Positions 6,838-15,100 of a DNA stretch of 41,792 nt are shown one piece after another. The notes beneath the pieces are model-generated. The model had not been told where the DNA came from. It worked only from the letters and a program-made list of their open reading frames with translations, and ran no database searches. Made by a program: the position numbers and the translations under genes. Each line of letters starts with the position of its first letter. Positions within the stretch are counted from its first letter, which is position 1. This DNA comes from an uncultured Treponema sp. (GTDB taxonomy: Bacteria > Spirochaetota > Spirochaetia > Treponematales > Treponemataceae): NCBI GenBank assembly GCA_947167345.1, contig CAMVHR010000004.1, positions 1-41,792 of the forward strand, in the 5' to 3' direction.

Positions 6838-7260
6838 ATGAATAAACTTTCACTTCTTAACTCTCTTTTTGATGATCTTAACTATGGTCTGGCAATGCCT
6901 TCTCTTGAAGCTCCATGCTATGCTCCTGCAGTTGATGTCATAGAGCACAAGGATTCTTACGAGTTTGTAATGGATCTGCCAGGAAAGACTCAGGATGACG
7001 TTGAGCTTAGCGTAAAGGAAAACACCCTTACAATTGCCTCTAAGGAAACTGTTCAAGCAGAAAAGGCTAAGGATGCAGACGAAGATTCAAGATTCCTTAT
7101 AAAGGAAAGAAACACAACCTCATTCTGTCGTACCTTTACACTGCCAAGAAATGCCGACACACAGCAGATTTCTGCCCAGTTTAAGAACGGCGTTCTTACA
7201 GTAAAGATTCCTTGCAAGGCAGAGCTTGCCGAGCATAAGATTCAGATTACAGCTGCATAA
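6838..7260 (+). CDS. Small heat-shock protein, Hsp20/alpha-crystallin family
   Basis: A 140-residue ATP-independent holdase that keeps unfolding proteins soluble for refolding by other chaperones. The alpha-crystallin domain spans about 33-130: DVIEHKDSYEFVMDLPGKTQDDVELSV, ERNTTSFCRTFTLPRNAD and the hallmark GVLTVKIP. The tail ends HKIQITAA, which contains the IxI (IQI) motif that docks neighbouring dimers in the oligomer. The start is the ATG at 6838, behind GGAGG 8 nt away; the in-frame TTG at 6823 is part of the leader. It is transcribed alone, from a sigma-54 promoter, and ends at a hairpin terminator. Confidence 0.95.
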   Translation: MNKLSLLNSLFDDLNYGLAMPSLEAPCYAPAVDVIEHKDSYEFVMDLPGKTQDDVELSVKENTLTIASKETVQAEKAKDADEDSRFLIKERNTTSFCRTFTLPRNADTQQISAQFKNGVLTVKIPCKAELAEHKIQITAA

Positions 7261-7274
7261 AGTTATAAATGAGA

Positions 7275-7308
7275 CAGCCCTTCCTGTAACGGAGGGGCTA
7301 TCTTATTT
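7275..7308 (+). terminator. Intrinsic terminator after the small heat-shock gene
   Basis: AGCCCTTCC (7275-7283 region), loop TGTAAC, GGAGGGGCT, then atcttattttt. The 9-bp stem has one G-T pair and is followed by a U-rich tract. Confidence 0.8.
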
Positions 7309-7316
7309 TTAAATCC

Positions 7317-7344
7317 TTGTTATTTTCCGTTATTCTTGTATAAT
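7317..7344 (+). promoter_or_regulatory. Sigma-70 promoter for the short rluA-type gene, near-leaderless
   Basis: TTGTTA (7317-7322), 16-nt spacer, TATAAT (7339-7344), then only 8 nt to the ATG at 7353. The expected 5' leader is 0-2 nt and there is no Shine-Dalgarno. Confidence 0.5.
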
Positions 7345-7352
7345 AAGATTGT

Positions 7353-8132
7353 ATGAAGATTGTGCCAGATTATACGGTGATTTTTGCCGATGAGGATATT
7401 GTTGTTGTGAATAAACGCTCGGGCGTGCTGATTGCCGCTGACCGCTATGATGCGGATGCTCCCCGACTTGATTTGAGCGTAGAAAAGGAATTCGGAAAGA
7501 TTTTTGCCGTGCACCGCATTGATAAAGACACCAGCGGAGTCGTGATTTATGCACGTAATGCCGAAGCCCACAGAGCACTTTCCATGCAGTTTGAAAATCG
7601 TGAGGTATCAAAAATCTACCATTGTCTGGTGAACGGGCATCCTTTATGGAAAGATCTTCATGTTGATGCAAAGTTGTTGCCCGACGGTGACGCAAAACAC
7701 AGGACGATTGTCAACAAACGGTCGGGAAAGCCGTCTGTCACAGACTTTCACCTTATAGGCAGCTGTGGTCCTTATAGCTGGATTGAAGCAAGGCCTCACA
7801 CTGGTAGAACGCATCAGATTCGAGCACACCTGAAGGAAAGCGGATTTTCGATTGTCTGTGATCCTTTGTATTCCGGCAACCAGAAACCTGTCCGTTTGAG
7901 CGACATAAAAAGAAAGTGGAATGGCGACGTGGATGACGAAAAGCCTTTGCTTTCACGCCTGGCCCTTCATGCATATTCGCTGGAAATTAACCATCCTAAA
8001 ACTTCACAAAGAATGATTTTTAAAGCACCTTATGCCAGGGACATGGAGGCTGTGCGAAAACAGCTTGCAAAGCTTTTTAAGGTGGATCCTTTGGCTGATG
8101 ACAATCAGAAAGAGGTGACTGTTGAAGCTTAA
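7353..8132 (+). CDS. RluA-family pseudouridine synthase
   Basis: A 259-residue single-domain pseudouridine synthase. The catalytic motif is HRIDKDTSG with Asp57; later motifs are ARPHTGRTHQIRAHL and CDPLYSG. It lacks an S4 domain at the N-terminus. The substrate (23S rRNA or tRNA) cannot be set from sequence alone. It is a distant paralogue of the long synthase about 700 bp upstream on the other strand. The stop overlaps the start of the omptin-like gene by 11 bp, so the two are probably translationally coupled. Confidence 0.9.
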   Translation: MKIVPDYTVIFADEDIVVVNKRSGVLIAADRYDADAPRLDLSVEKEFGKIFAVHRIDKDTSGVVIYARNAEAHRALSMQFENREVSKIYHCLVNGHPLWKDLHVDAKLLPDGDAKHRTIVNKRSGKPSVTDFHLIGSCGPYSWIEARPHTGRTHQIRAHLKESGFSIVCDPLYSGNQKPVRLSDIKRKWNGDVDDEKPLLSRLALHAYSLEINHPKTSQRMIFKAPYARDMEAVRKQLAKLFKVDPLADDNQKEVTVEA

Positions 8133-9126
8133 ATTTCAAAAACTGCATTGTATTCTGCCTCTATTTCTGTCCGTAATGATGCCGGTTTCTGTTGCTGCTT
8201 TTGATTCAAGCAAGGCACATCTTTCGTTTGAGCCTTTTTTTTCGTATCAATACGGAAAGGTCGGTGAATATCTGTATGCACAAGACGGCTCAAGCTCAGA
8301 TTTTGAAAAGCTGAGTTATTTGGAATGGGAAGAAAAGCCTTTGTGGCTGTATGGACTAAAGATGAATGCCAGTTACAAGCATTTGTATCTGGGCGTATCT
8401 GCTACATCTGCAATTCCTGCTTCATGCGGCAAGATGTATGACTCTGACTGGATGGAAAGGGATAACCTTGGATTAAAGACTAACTTTTCGGAAAGTGACA
8501 ATTCCCTTCATTCCCATATAGATGTCAGCGGAACATTAGGTTTTATTGTTTTTCCAGAATCTGTCGTCAGGATAATGCCTTTCGGTGAAGTTGGATTTTA
8601 TAATACTGTGTTCAAGGCTCATGGTGCTGAATGCTGGTATGGAGATTCTCAATCTACCGGGTTAGGGTATAATGTTTCATGGAATGATGCTCGTGCAAGG
8701 CATTTTTATGCGGATAAGTCTGAGGAAGTAATCGAATACAATCATAATTCCCTTTATACATTTTTAGGCTGCCAGTTTATGATTGTTCCTATGGAACGTC
8801 TTGAATTTGACGTGGCTTTTGCAGTTTCTCCTTATTCATATCTTTATTCTGTGGACCATCATGTTTTGCGCTCCCTGAAATTCAGGGATGAAAGCGATTA
8901 TTATTTCAAGGTATTCAAAGGGCGTTTAAGTGCCTATTATACGATTAATGACATTATTACTGCCGGGCTTTCCTTCGGAGGCATTTACAGTAAGCTTGAT
9001 TTGAGCCATTCTTATTCATACGTATCTTCCAACAGCGGAAAATACAGCTGGCTTGTGAATGAAAAGGGGGCTTCAGATGTTAAGACTTTTAATGTGACGG
9101 CAAGCCTTAAAATAAATGTCTTTTGA
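8122..9126 (+). CDS. Omptin-like outer-membrane protease
   Basis: A 334-residue protein starting at TTG, with GAGGTG four nt upstream; no downstream ATG would keep the signal peptide. Residues 1-26 are a signal peptide ending VAA-FD. The rest has alternating aromatic strands ending in KINVF, as in outer-membrane beta-barrels. The layout follows OmpT: a strand pair like KLSYLEWEEKPLWLYGLKMN; then KMYDSDWMERDN, in which Asp107 and Asp109 match the DxDW catalytic pair (OmpT Asp83/Asp85); and later YSVDHH, in which Asp245 and His247 match OmpT Asp210/His212. Omptins cleave between basic residues of surface-accessible or host proteins. The assignment is by motif and order only. Lipopolysaccharide, needed by enteric omptins, is absent from many treponemes, so the activation mode may differ. 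Confidence 0.7.
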   Translation: MKLKFQKLHCILPLFLSVMMPVSVAAFDSSKAHLSFEPFFSYQYGKVGEYLYAQDGSSSDFEKLSYLEWEEKPLWLYGLKMNASYKHLYLGVSATSAIPASCGKMYDSDWMERDNLGLKTNFSESDNSLHSHIDVSGTLGFIVFPESVVRIMPFGEVGFYNTVFKAHGAECWYGDSQSTGLGYNVSWNDARARHFYADKSEEVIEYNHNSLYTFLGCQFMIVPMERLEFDVAFAVSPYSYLYSVDHHVLRSLKFRDESDYYFKVFKGRLSAYYTINDIITAGLSFGGIYSKLDLSHSYSYVSSNSGKYSWLVNEKGASDVKTFNVTASLKINVF

Positions 9127-9138
9127 TGGGAGCTTTAT

Positions 9139-9789
9139 ATGAAAAAAATTATTACAATTAGCCGTGAATATGGTTCTGGCGGACATTCCATAGGCAAGAT
9201 GGTTGCTCAGCTGCTTGATGTTCCTTTTTATGATAAGGAACTTATTGACATGTCAGCAAAGGATTCTGGGCTGTCTCCTGATTTTATTCGTAATACGGAG
9301 CAGAATCTTTCATCAGGGCTTTTGTACACCCTGCTTTTAGGCGCAAGCTATGCTGCTCCAGGAACTGGCTCTGTCATTACGCCAAATGCCCCTGTTGGTC
9401 TTAACACGCCTCTTGCTGATCAGGTGTTTAATGCTCAGCGAAAAGTAATAATAAGCCTTGCAAAGAAAGGTCCTTGCGTCATTGTAGGGCGTTGTGCCGA
9501 CTATATTCTTTCTCAGAGCCCGGACATTAATACAGATGATGTTATGAATGTGTTCATTTATGCACCGCTGAAGGACAAGGTACAGCGTGCCATTGAACAG
9601 AAGGGACTTGATCCTGCGACTGCAGAAAAGGACGTAAAGCTCATAGATAAGCGGCGTGCCAACCACTACAATACCTTTACCGAGCAGACATGGGGCAAAC
9701 GTTGTCACTATGACCTTCTTGTAAACAGTTCCCTTTTTGGTCTTGAAAAAACTGCCGAGTTTATTGCAGAAGCTGTCAGACGAACTTGA
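9139..9789 (+). CDS. Cytidylate kinase-like family protein
   Basis: A 216-residue P-loop kinase of the cytidylate-kinase-like family. It begins KKIITISREYGSGGHSIGKMVAQLLDVPFYDKELI, the family's atypical nucleotide-binding loop, and has GPCVIVGRCADYIL in the middle, the family's second conserved block. KRRANHYNTFTEQTWGKRCHYDLLVNSS near the end matches the lid and C-terminal region. Members may phosphorylate CMP or dCMP, but many are of unknown substrate. GGGAG is 6 nt before the ATG and the gene is 12 nt after the omptin-like gene. The last 14 bp overlap the convergent CNNM/CorC gene. Confidence 0.85.
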   Translation: MKKIITISREYGSGGHSIGKMVAQLLDVPFYDKELIDMSAKDSGLSPDFIRNTEQNLSSGLLYTLLLGASYAAPGTGSVITPNAPVGLNTPLADQVFNAQRKVIISLAKKGPCVIVGRCADYILSQSPDINTDDVMNVFIYAPLKDKVQRAIEQKGLDPATAEKDVKLIDKRRANHYNTFTEQTWGKRCHYDLLVNSSLFGLEKTAEFIAEAVRRT

Positions 9790-11020
9790 TTCGTATAAGC
9801 TGAATGCGGCGTGCACTCTGGTCTTCCACGATGTATACCGCATTTGTATCTTTGAATGCCGCTCCAATGGACGGCAGTTCTCCGAATCTTTCTAAAAGCC
9901 ACCCTCCTATTGTGTCAAAGCTGTCGCTGTCAAGATTCATCTTCATTACATCGTTAAAGTCATCCAGTCTTATGTCACCTGGAACAAGGAATTCTTTTGG
10001 ATTTACAACTGTAATGCGTTTTTCGGGCGGTATTTCTGACATGCCGTATTCGTCTGTAATGTGACCGAATACTTCCTTTAGAATGTCATCCATTGTAACG
10101 ATGCCGGACATGCTTCCGTATTCGTTTATAGCTACTGCAAAGTTTGACTTGTGCCTCTTGAATGTCTGTAAAAGCTCTATTGCCGAAATTGTCTCGGGTA
10201 CGAACATTGGTTGGCTCATGCAGATTTTAACAAAATCCTGACTTTGTGTTATTGCCGTGCCTGCGAAAAGAATTGACTTGTAGTGAAGTACGCCAACGAT
10301 GTTATCGGGAGAACCTTCGTATACTGGCAGGCGAGAGTAGCCGGAGTTGAACATCTTGATTATTGTGTCTATGTCGTCGTGAACGTCTACGTACTTTACG
10401 AGAGAGCGGTGCTTCATTATGTCCTTTACATGAATGTCAGAAAACTCAAAGATTCTGTCCAAGAGGTTCTTTGCCCCTTCCTCCAGAGTTCCCTCATTCT
10501 TTCCTATGTCAAGGAGAGTTCGGAATTCTTCTTCTGTGATGAGAGGTGTTCTTTTTTTTATGGTGTGTTTTTCAAAAAAATCTATAAAGTTAGAAAGCCT
10601 GTCAAAAATCCATATTACTGGGAATGAAATTTTCTGGAGGATTATTATTGGCATTGCGCTTGCCTGTGCAACTTGCTTTGGTTTTAATGCTGCATAGGTC
10701 TTAGGGATTATCTCGCTGAAAATTATGATTAGGATTGTCATTAGTGCAGACGTAAGGGATACGGCTGATGGACCGAATACTTGAATTGTATATGCTGTCG
10801 CAATAGATGTTGCAAGAGTCGTAACAAGGTTTGTTCCTATGAGTACTGTGGATATAAGCCGGTCAAGGCTGTTTTTTAGACGGGAGACTTTTGTAGCATT
10901 CTTTTCCTTGTCCTTGACCATCTGTCGGACTGTTATTCTGGGCAGTGCTGTATAGGCCGTTTCCGTTGCCGCAAAAAAAGCAATGCAAAAGATTAAGGCA
11001 AGCTCGATTATAATTATCAT
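9776..11020 (-). CDS. CNNM/CorC (HlyC-type) membrane protein with CBS pair
   Basis: A 414-residue protein with a DUF21/CNNM transmembrane domain (about 1-170; helices at IIIIELALIFCIAFFAATETAYTAL and LTSALMTILIIIFSEIIPKT). Two CBS motifs (about 190-310; DIMKHRSLVKYVDV, SGYSRLPVYEGSPDNIVGVLH, NEYGSMSGIVTMDDILKEVFG) and a C-terminal CorC_HlyC domain (330-410) follow. Such proteins are linked to magnesium or cobalt efflux; the old haemolysin label is not supported by mechanism. GAGGA lies 7 nt before the ATG, and a strong promoter lies upstream. A paralogue is encoded at 17096-18358. Confidence 0.9.
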   Translation of the reverse strand: MIIIIELALIFCIAFFAATETAYTALPRITVRQMVKDKEKNATKVSRLKNSLDRLISTVLIGTNLVTTLATSIATAYTIQVFGPSAVSLTSALMTILIIIFSEIIPKTYAALKPKQVAQASAMPIIILQKISFPVIWIFDRLSNFIDFFEKHTIKKRTPLITEEEFRTLLDIGKNEGTLEEGAKNLLDRIFEFSDIHVKDIMKHRSLVKYVDVHDDIDTIIKMFNSGYSRLPVYEGSPDNIVGVLHYKSILFAGTAITQSQDFVKICMSQPMFVPETISAIELLQTFKRHKSNFAVAINEYGSMSGIVTMDDILKEVFGHITDEYGMSEIPPEKRITVVNPKEFLVPGDIRLDDFNDVMKMNLDSDSFDTIGGWLLERFGELPSIGAAFKDTNAVYIVEDQSARRIQLIRIKFV

Positions 11021-11045
11021 GGATTAATCCTCATAATGTGCCTTT

Positions 11046-11074
11046 ATTGTAATGTGCAACTATTCACATGTCAA
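11046..11074 (-). promoter_or_regulatory. Sigma-70 promoter of the CNNM/CorC gene
   Basis: On the minus strand a perfect TTGACA (11074-11069), 17-nt spacer, TACAAT (11051-11046), with the start codon 26 nt further on behind GAGGA. Confidence 0.65.
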
Positions 11075-11132
11075 TAAATGTTACGGACTGCTGTAAAAGT
11101 ATTCGGGGTCTCTTTAAGAATATCTTAGTGTT

Positions 11133-11155
11133 TGTCAAGTTTAATCTACAAATTT
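11133..11155 (+). repeat. 23-bp dispersed repeat, copy 3
   Basis: Exact copy of the element at 3432-3454 and 4149-4171, same orientation, 106 nt before the HU-Ig gene and about 60 nt from the -35 box of the divergent CNNM/CorC gene. Being 7 kb from the other two makes a simple tandem duplication unlikely. Confidence 0.85.
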
Positions 11156-11260
11156 CATGCAAGATTATTATGTATATTTAGTGTCGTAAGGTTTTAGGTT
11201 TTCATACCCCTTGCCGCCTTAAGATTAAGGTGAATCTTTTATAATGCCAGGAGGATACCT

Positions 11261-12010
11261 ATGGCAAAGATTGAACAGGAGTTTACAAACTCATCAAACA
11301 AAGTTAGCATTTCCATTCGTAAAATGGCTTTTTCTGATTCGGAAATGTTTTATGGACATGTATCTCGGAACACCGTGAACATTGACAACATGATTTCTTC
11401 CATTTGTGAAAAAGTTCCTTCTTACGATAAGTATGAGCTTAAGCGTTTTGCAAAGGACTTGAAAGCGGAAATAAGGGCAAACCTTTCAAACGGCAAGTCC
11501 GTAAATCTTTTGGATTTGGGAACTCTTTACATCGCGCTGTCGGGTGGAATGAAGGTTGCTCCTAAAACAGCCAGTGAAGTTTCTGTGTTGACGGTAAAGT
11601 TTTCACCGGCAAAGCCCCTTATTGAAACTGTTGCTAAAATTGAGATAGACAAGATTGTCTATGTAGACTCAGCACCTCTCATTAGTAGTGTAAGTTGTCT
11701 TTGGAAAGATGCTGAAGCTGGTACGGTTCTTGTGAATAAGATTGTACGTATTACAGGAACTAAAATGAAAATCGAAGGACAAGAGGGTGGTGTATTTTTC
11801 TGTCCTGTTGATTCAAATGGAGAAGCGACTTCTCAGGAGTCTGAATGGATTTCGGCAGTAGTTACGAGAAATCTTCCGAAGACGGTTGAAGTCTATGCTC
11901 CTGAAAATCTTGAAGTCGGTCAAAAATATGTGCTTTGCATAAAGACACGTCCGAATGCCGAAGGCGTATATTCTTTGGGCTTCACTGATAGTGTAACTGT
12001 TGCAGGCTAA
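11261..12010 (+). CDS. HU-like DNA-binding protein with C-terminal Ig-like (DUF4469) domain
   Basis: A 249-residue protein. The first 125 residues resemble the variant HU/IHF domain fused to Ig-like modules (HU-HIG). SFEMFYGHV-type start, helical DMISSICEKVPSYDKYELKRFAKDLKAEIRANLSNGKSVNLLDLGTLYIAL and VKFSPAKPL correspond to the helix-turn-helix base and beta-arm regions. Residues 150-249 are beta-rich (LVNKIVRITGTKMKI, KTVEVYAPENLEVGQKYVLCI), consistent with DUF4469. The role is unknown; DNA binding and nucleoid or surface association are both proposed for such fusions. The start has AGGAGG 7 nt upstream and TATAAT at 11240-11245, so the leader is very short. A 23-bp repeat lies upstream and a hairpin downstream. 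Confidence 0.7.
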   Translation: MAKIEQEFTNSSNKVSISIRKMAFSDSEMFYGHVSRNTVNIDNMISSICEKVPSYDKYELKRFAKDLKAEIRANLSNGKSVNLLDLGTLYIALSGGMKVAPKTASEVSVLTVKFSPAKPLIETVAKIEIDKIVYVDSAPLISSVSCLWKDAEAGTVLVNKIVRITGTKMKIEGQEGGVFFCPVDSNGEATSQESEWISAVVTRNLPKTVEVYAPENLEVGQKYVLCIKTRPNAEGVYSLGFTDSVTVAG

Positions 12011-12019
12011 GTCGGCCGT

Positions 12020-12049
12020 GAGCAGGGCTGTTATTTGACAGCTCTGCTC
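12020..12049 (+). terminator. Hairpin between the HU-Ig gene and purL
   Basis: GAGCAGGGCTGT (12020-12031), loop TTATTT, ACAGCTCTGCTC (12038-12049): a 12-bp stem with one G-T pair. It lacks a long T run (aaaagacctttatt follows), so it may be a weak or factor-assisted terminator. Confidence 0.55.
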
Positions 12050-12070
12050 AAAAGACCTTTATTGCATACA

Positions 12071-12099
12071 TTGCATAAAGCTCTGTTTTCTTCTATAAT
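12071..12099 (+). promoter_or_regulatory. Sigma-70 promoter of purL giving a leaderless transcript
   Basis: TTGCAT (12071-12076), 17-nt spacer, TATAAT (12094-12099), then 6 nt to the ATG at 12106. A start site 7 nt after the -10 box is the A of the ATG. This leaves no room for a purine riboswitch. Confidence 0.6.
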
Positions 12100-12105
12100 A
12101 CATGA

Positions 12106-15100
12106 ATGTTTCGTATATACGTGGAAAGAAAGGCTGGCTTTCAGAATGAAGCAGCCCGCATTTATGCCGAAATAAACGGCTTTTTGGGTATTAGCGGCGT
12201 TACGAAAGTCCGCTATCTGAACAGATATGATGTAGAAAACGTTGCGGACGAAGTTGCAAAGGCTGCCGCCACGAGAATCTTCTCAGAACCACAGAGCGAT
12301 AGCGTTTTCTTTGAGTCCTTTGACATTCCGGAAGGCGATACCGCCGTAATTTGGGAATATCTGCCTGGTCAGTACGACCAGCGTTCAGACAGTGCAGAAC
12401 AGTGCCTTTCATTGCTTCGCGAAAGCATGAGCCGCACGACAAAAGTCGGTACTCTGCCACCTCATGTACGATGTGCAAAAATAGTAATCCTTTCAGGCAC
12501 GGTTTCCGCTGCTGACGTGCTTAAGATTCAGAACTACCTTATTAACCCTGTAGACAGCCGGCTTACGGACAATTCCAAGCCTGAAACATTGCAGATGAAG
12601 ACAGAAGTTCCTGCTGACATTCCGACGGTAGACGGTTTTATTGATATGGGCGAAAAGGACCTTGAAGCCTACAGGCAGAAGCTGGGGCTTGCAATGGACT
12701 TTGCTGACATCAAGTGGATGCAGGATTACTTTGCATCCAAAAAACGCAATCCTACCATTACAGAAATCCGCGTTCTTGACACATATTGGAGCGACCACTG
12801 CCGCCACACAACGTTTAATACAATCCTTAAGGATGTAAAGATAGAAAAAGGTCCTTATGAAGAGTTGTTTAAGAAATCTTTCCAGACCTATACTGACATG
12901 AGAACGGATCTGTATGCGGGTCGTTCCGACAAAAAGGTAACTCTCATGGACATGGCTTGCATAGGTGCAAAGTACTTGCGCAAGCACGGAATGCTTGAAG
13001 ACCTTGAAGTAAGTGAAGAGAACAACGCATGTTCCATCTATATAGATGTTCATTATACGACTGGAGAGCCAACCGAACGCTGGCTTTTGGAATTTAAGAA
13101 CGAGACTCACAACCATCCTACAGAGATTGAGCCGTTCGGTGGTGCCGCAACATGTATCGGCGGTGCAATCCGAGATCCTCTTTCTGCACGCAGTTGGGTA
13201 TATCAGGCTTTGCGCGTAACAGGAGCCGCTGACCCTACAGTTCCTTTAAATCAGACTTTGCCAGGAAAGCTTCCTCAGATGAAACTTACACGCGAAGCGG
13301 CACAGGGCTTCTCAAGCTATGGAAATCAGATTGGACTTACCACCGGACAGGTTGTAGAAGCTTACCATCCTGGATTCCTTGCAAAACGAATGGAGCTTGG
13401 TGCTGTAATTGCAGCTGCTCCTGTTGATTTAGTCCTTCGCGAAACGCCTGAGCCTGGTGACATCATCATCCTTCTTGGAGGGGGTACTGGACGTGACGGC
13501 ATTGGTGGCGCGACAGGTTCTTCTAAAGTTCATACTGAAAAATCTGTTACTACAGCTGCTGCTGAAGTTCAGAAAGGTAACGCTATTGAAGAGCGAAAGA
13601 TTCAGAGGCTTTTCCGTAACAAGGAAGTATGTCTCATGATTCGCCGCTGCAATGACTTTGGTGCAGGTGGTGTTTCTGTTGCTGTGGGCGAACTTGCTCC
13701 GGGTCTTGACATTAATCTTGATGCTGTTCCAAAGAAGTATGAAGGTCTTGACGGTACAGAACTTGCAATTTCTGAAAGCCAGGAACGCATGGCTGTTGTA
13801 GTAAAAAAAGAAAATGTTGACAGGTTCATAGAGGCCGCGAACAAGGAAAACCTGAATGCAGTTGTTGTTGCTACTGTTACAGATACAGACCGCATGGTCA
13901 TGAAATGGCGTGGTAAGACAATTGTAGACATTGATCGTTCATTTATAGATACGGCTGGAGCTCCTCACGAAGCAACGGCTTGCATTGAAAGCCCTGCTTG
14001 TCAGAAAGACTCTCCTCTTGTAAATCCTCTTGAAAGTGTTGCAAAGGTGCTTGGTTCAGAACCAGATTCAGACGCAGTAAAAAAAGCATGGATTGCGAAC
14101 ATGAAGGATTTGGCCTGCTGTTCTCAGCGTGGTCTTGGCGAGAGGTTTGACGGTTCCATAGGTTCTGCTTCAGTCCTTTTCCCTTATGGAGGTGCTTATC
14201 AGGGAACCCCAGAGGCTGGCATGGCTGCAAAGATTCCTGTTTTGAGTCCTAAAGAGACAAGCACTGTAAGCCTTATGACTTATGGCTATGATCCTCGTGT
14301 GGCACAATGGAGTCCTTGGCATGGTGCTCAGACAGCAGTTCTTTCTTCCCTTGCAAAGATTGCATGTATAGGTGGAAAGCCTGAAACATGTCGCTTGAGT
14401 TTTCAGGAATTCTTTGGCCGCGCAGTCAGTGAAAAAACTTGGGGATATCCTGCAAGCGCACTGCTTGGAGCTCTTGACGCTCAGAAAGAGATGGGTACTG
14501 GAAGTATTGGCGGAAAAGACAGCATGAGCGGAACTTTTGAAAATCTGAACGTCCCTCATACATTGGTTTCATTTGCCGTTACAACAGATGAAGCAAATCA
14601 TGTAACAAGCGGTTCTTTCAAAAAAGCAGGAAGTAGCATTTATCTGGTAAGCGTTCCTTATTCACAGGAACTTGCTCCTGACTTTGATACATTCAAGACC
14701 AATGCACGCGTGCTTTACAAGTTGAATGCAGAAGGCAAGATTCTTGCAATGTACCCTGTAAGTGCTGGCGGCATTGCCGAAGCTGTAAGCAAGATGTCTT
14801 TGGGTAACAGAATTGGAGCTGCAATCCGTCTGATTCCTGCAAGTCCTACAGCTGCATCTCTTGACCATGAAGTAAGTGCAAGCGATTTGTTTACCCCACT
14901 TTACGGTTCTATCATTGTAGAAACGGATGAAGACCTTGAGTCTGTTGCCGACTTTGAAGACGGAACTGTAGAAAAGATTGGAGAAACAATTGCAGAACGC
15001 GAGATTAATGTTTTTGGCACAAAGGTTTCTCTTGCAGAAATAGAAGAAGCCTGGGAATCAAAACTTGCAAAAGTGTTCCCTCCTGTATCGGGCGCAGAAC

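Noticed and set aside
12050..12105. Purine riboswitch before purL
   Set aside because: The promoter -10 box ends 6 nt before the ATG, leaving no leader RNA.
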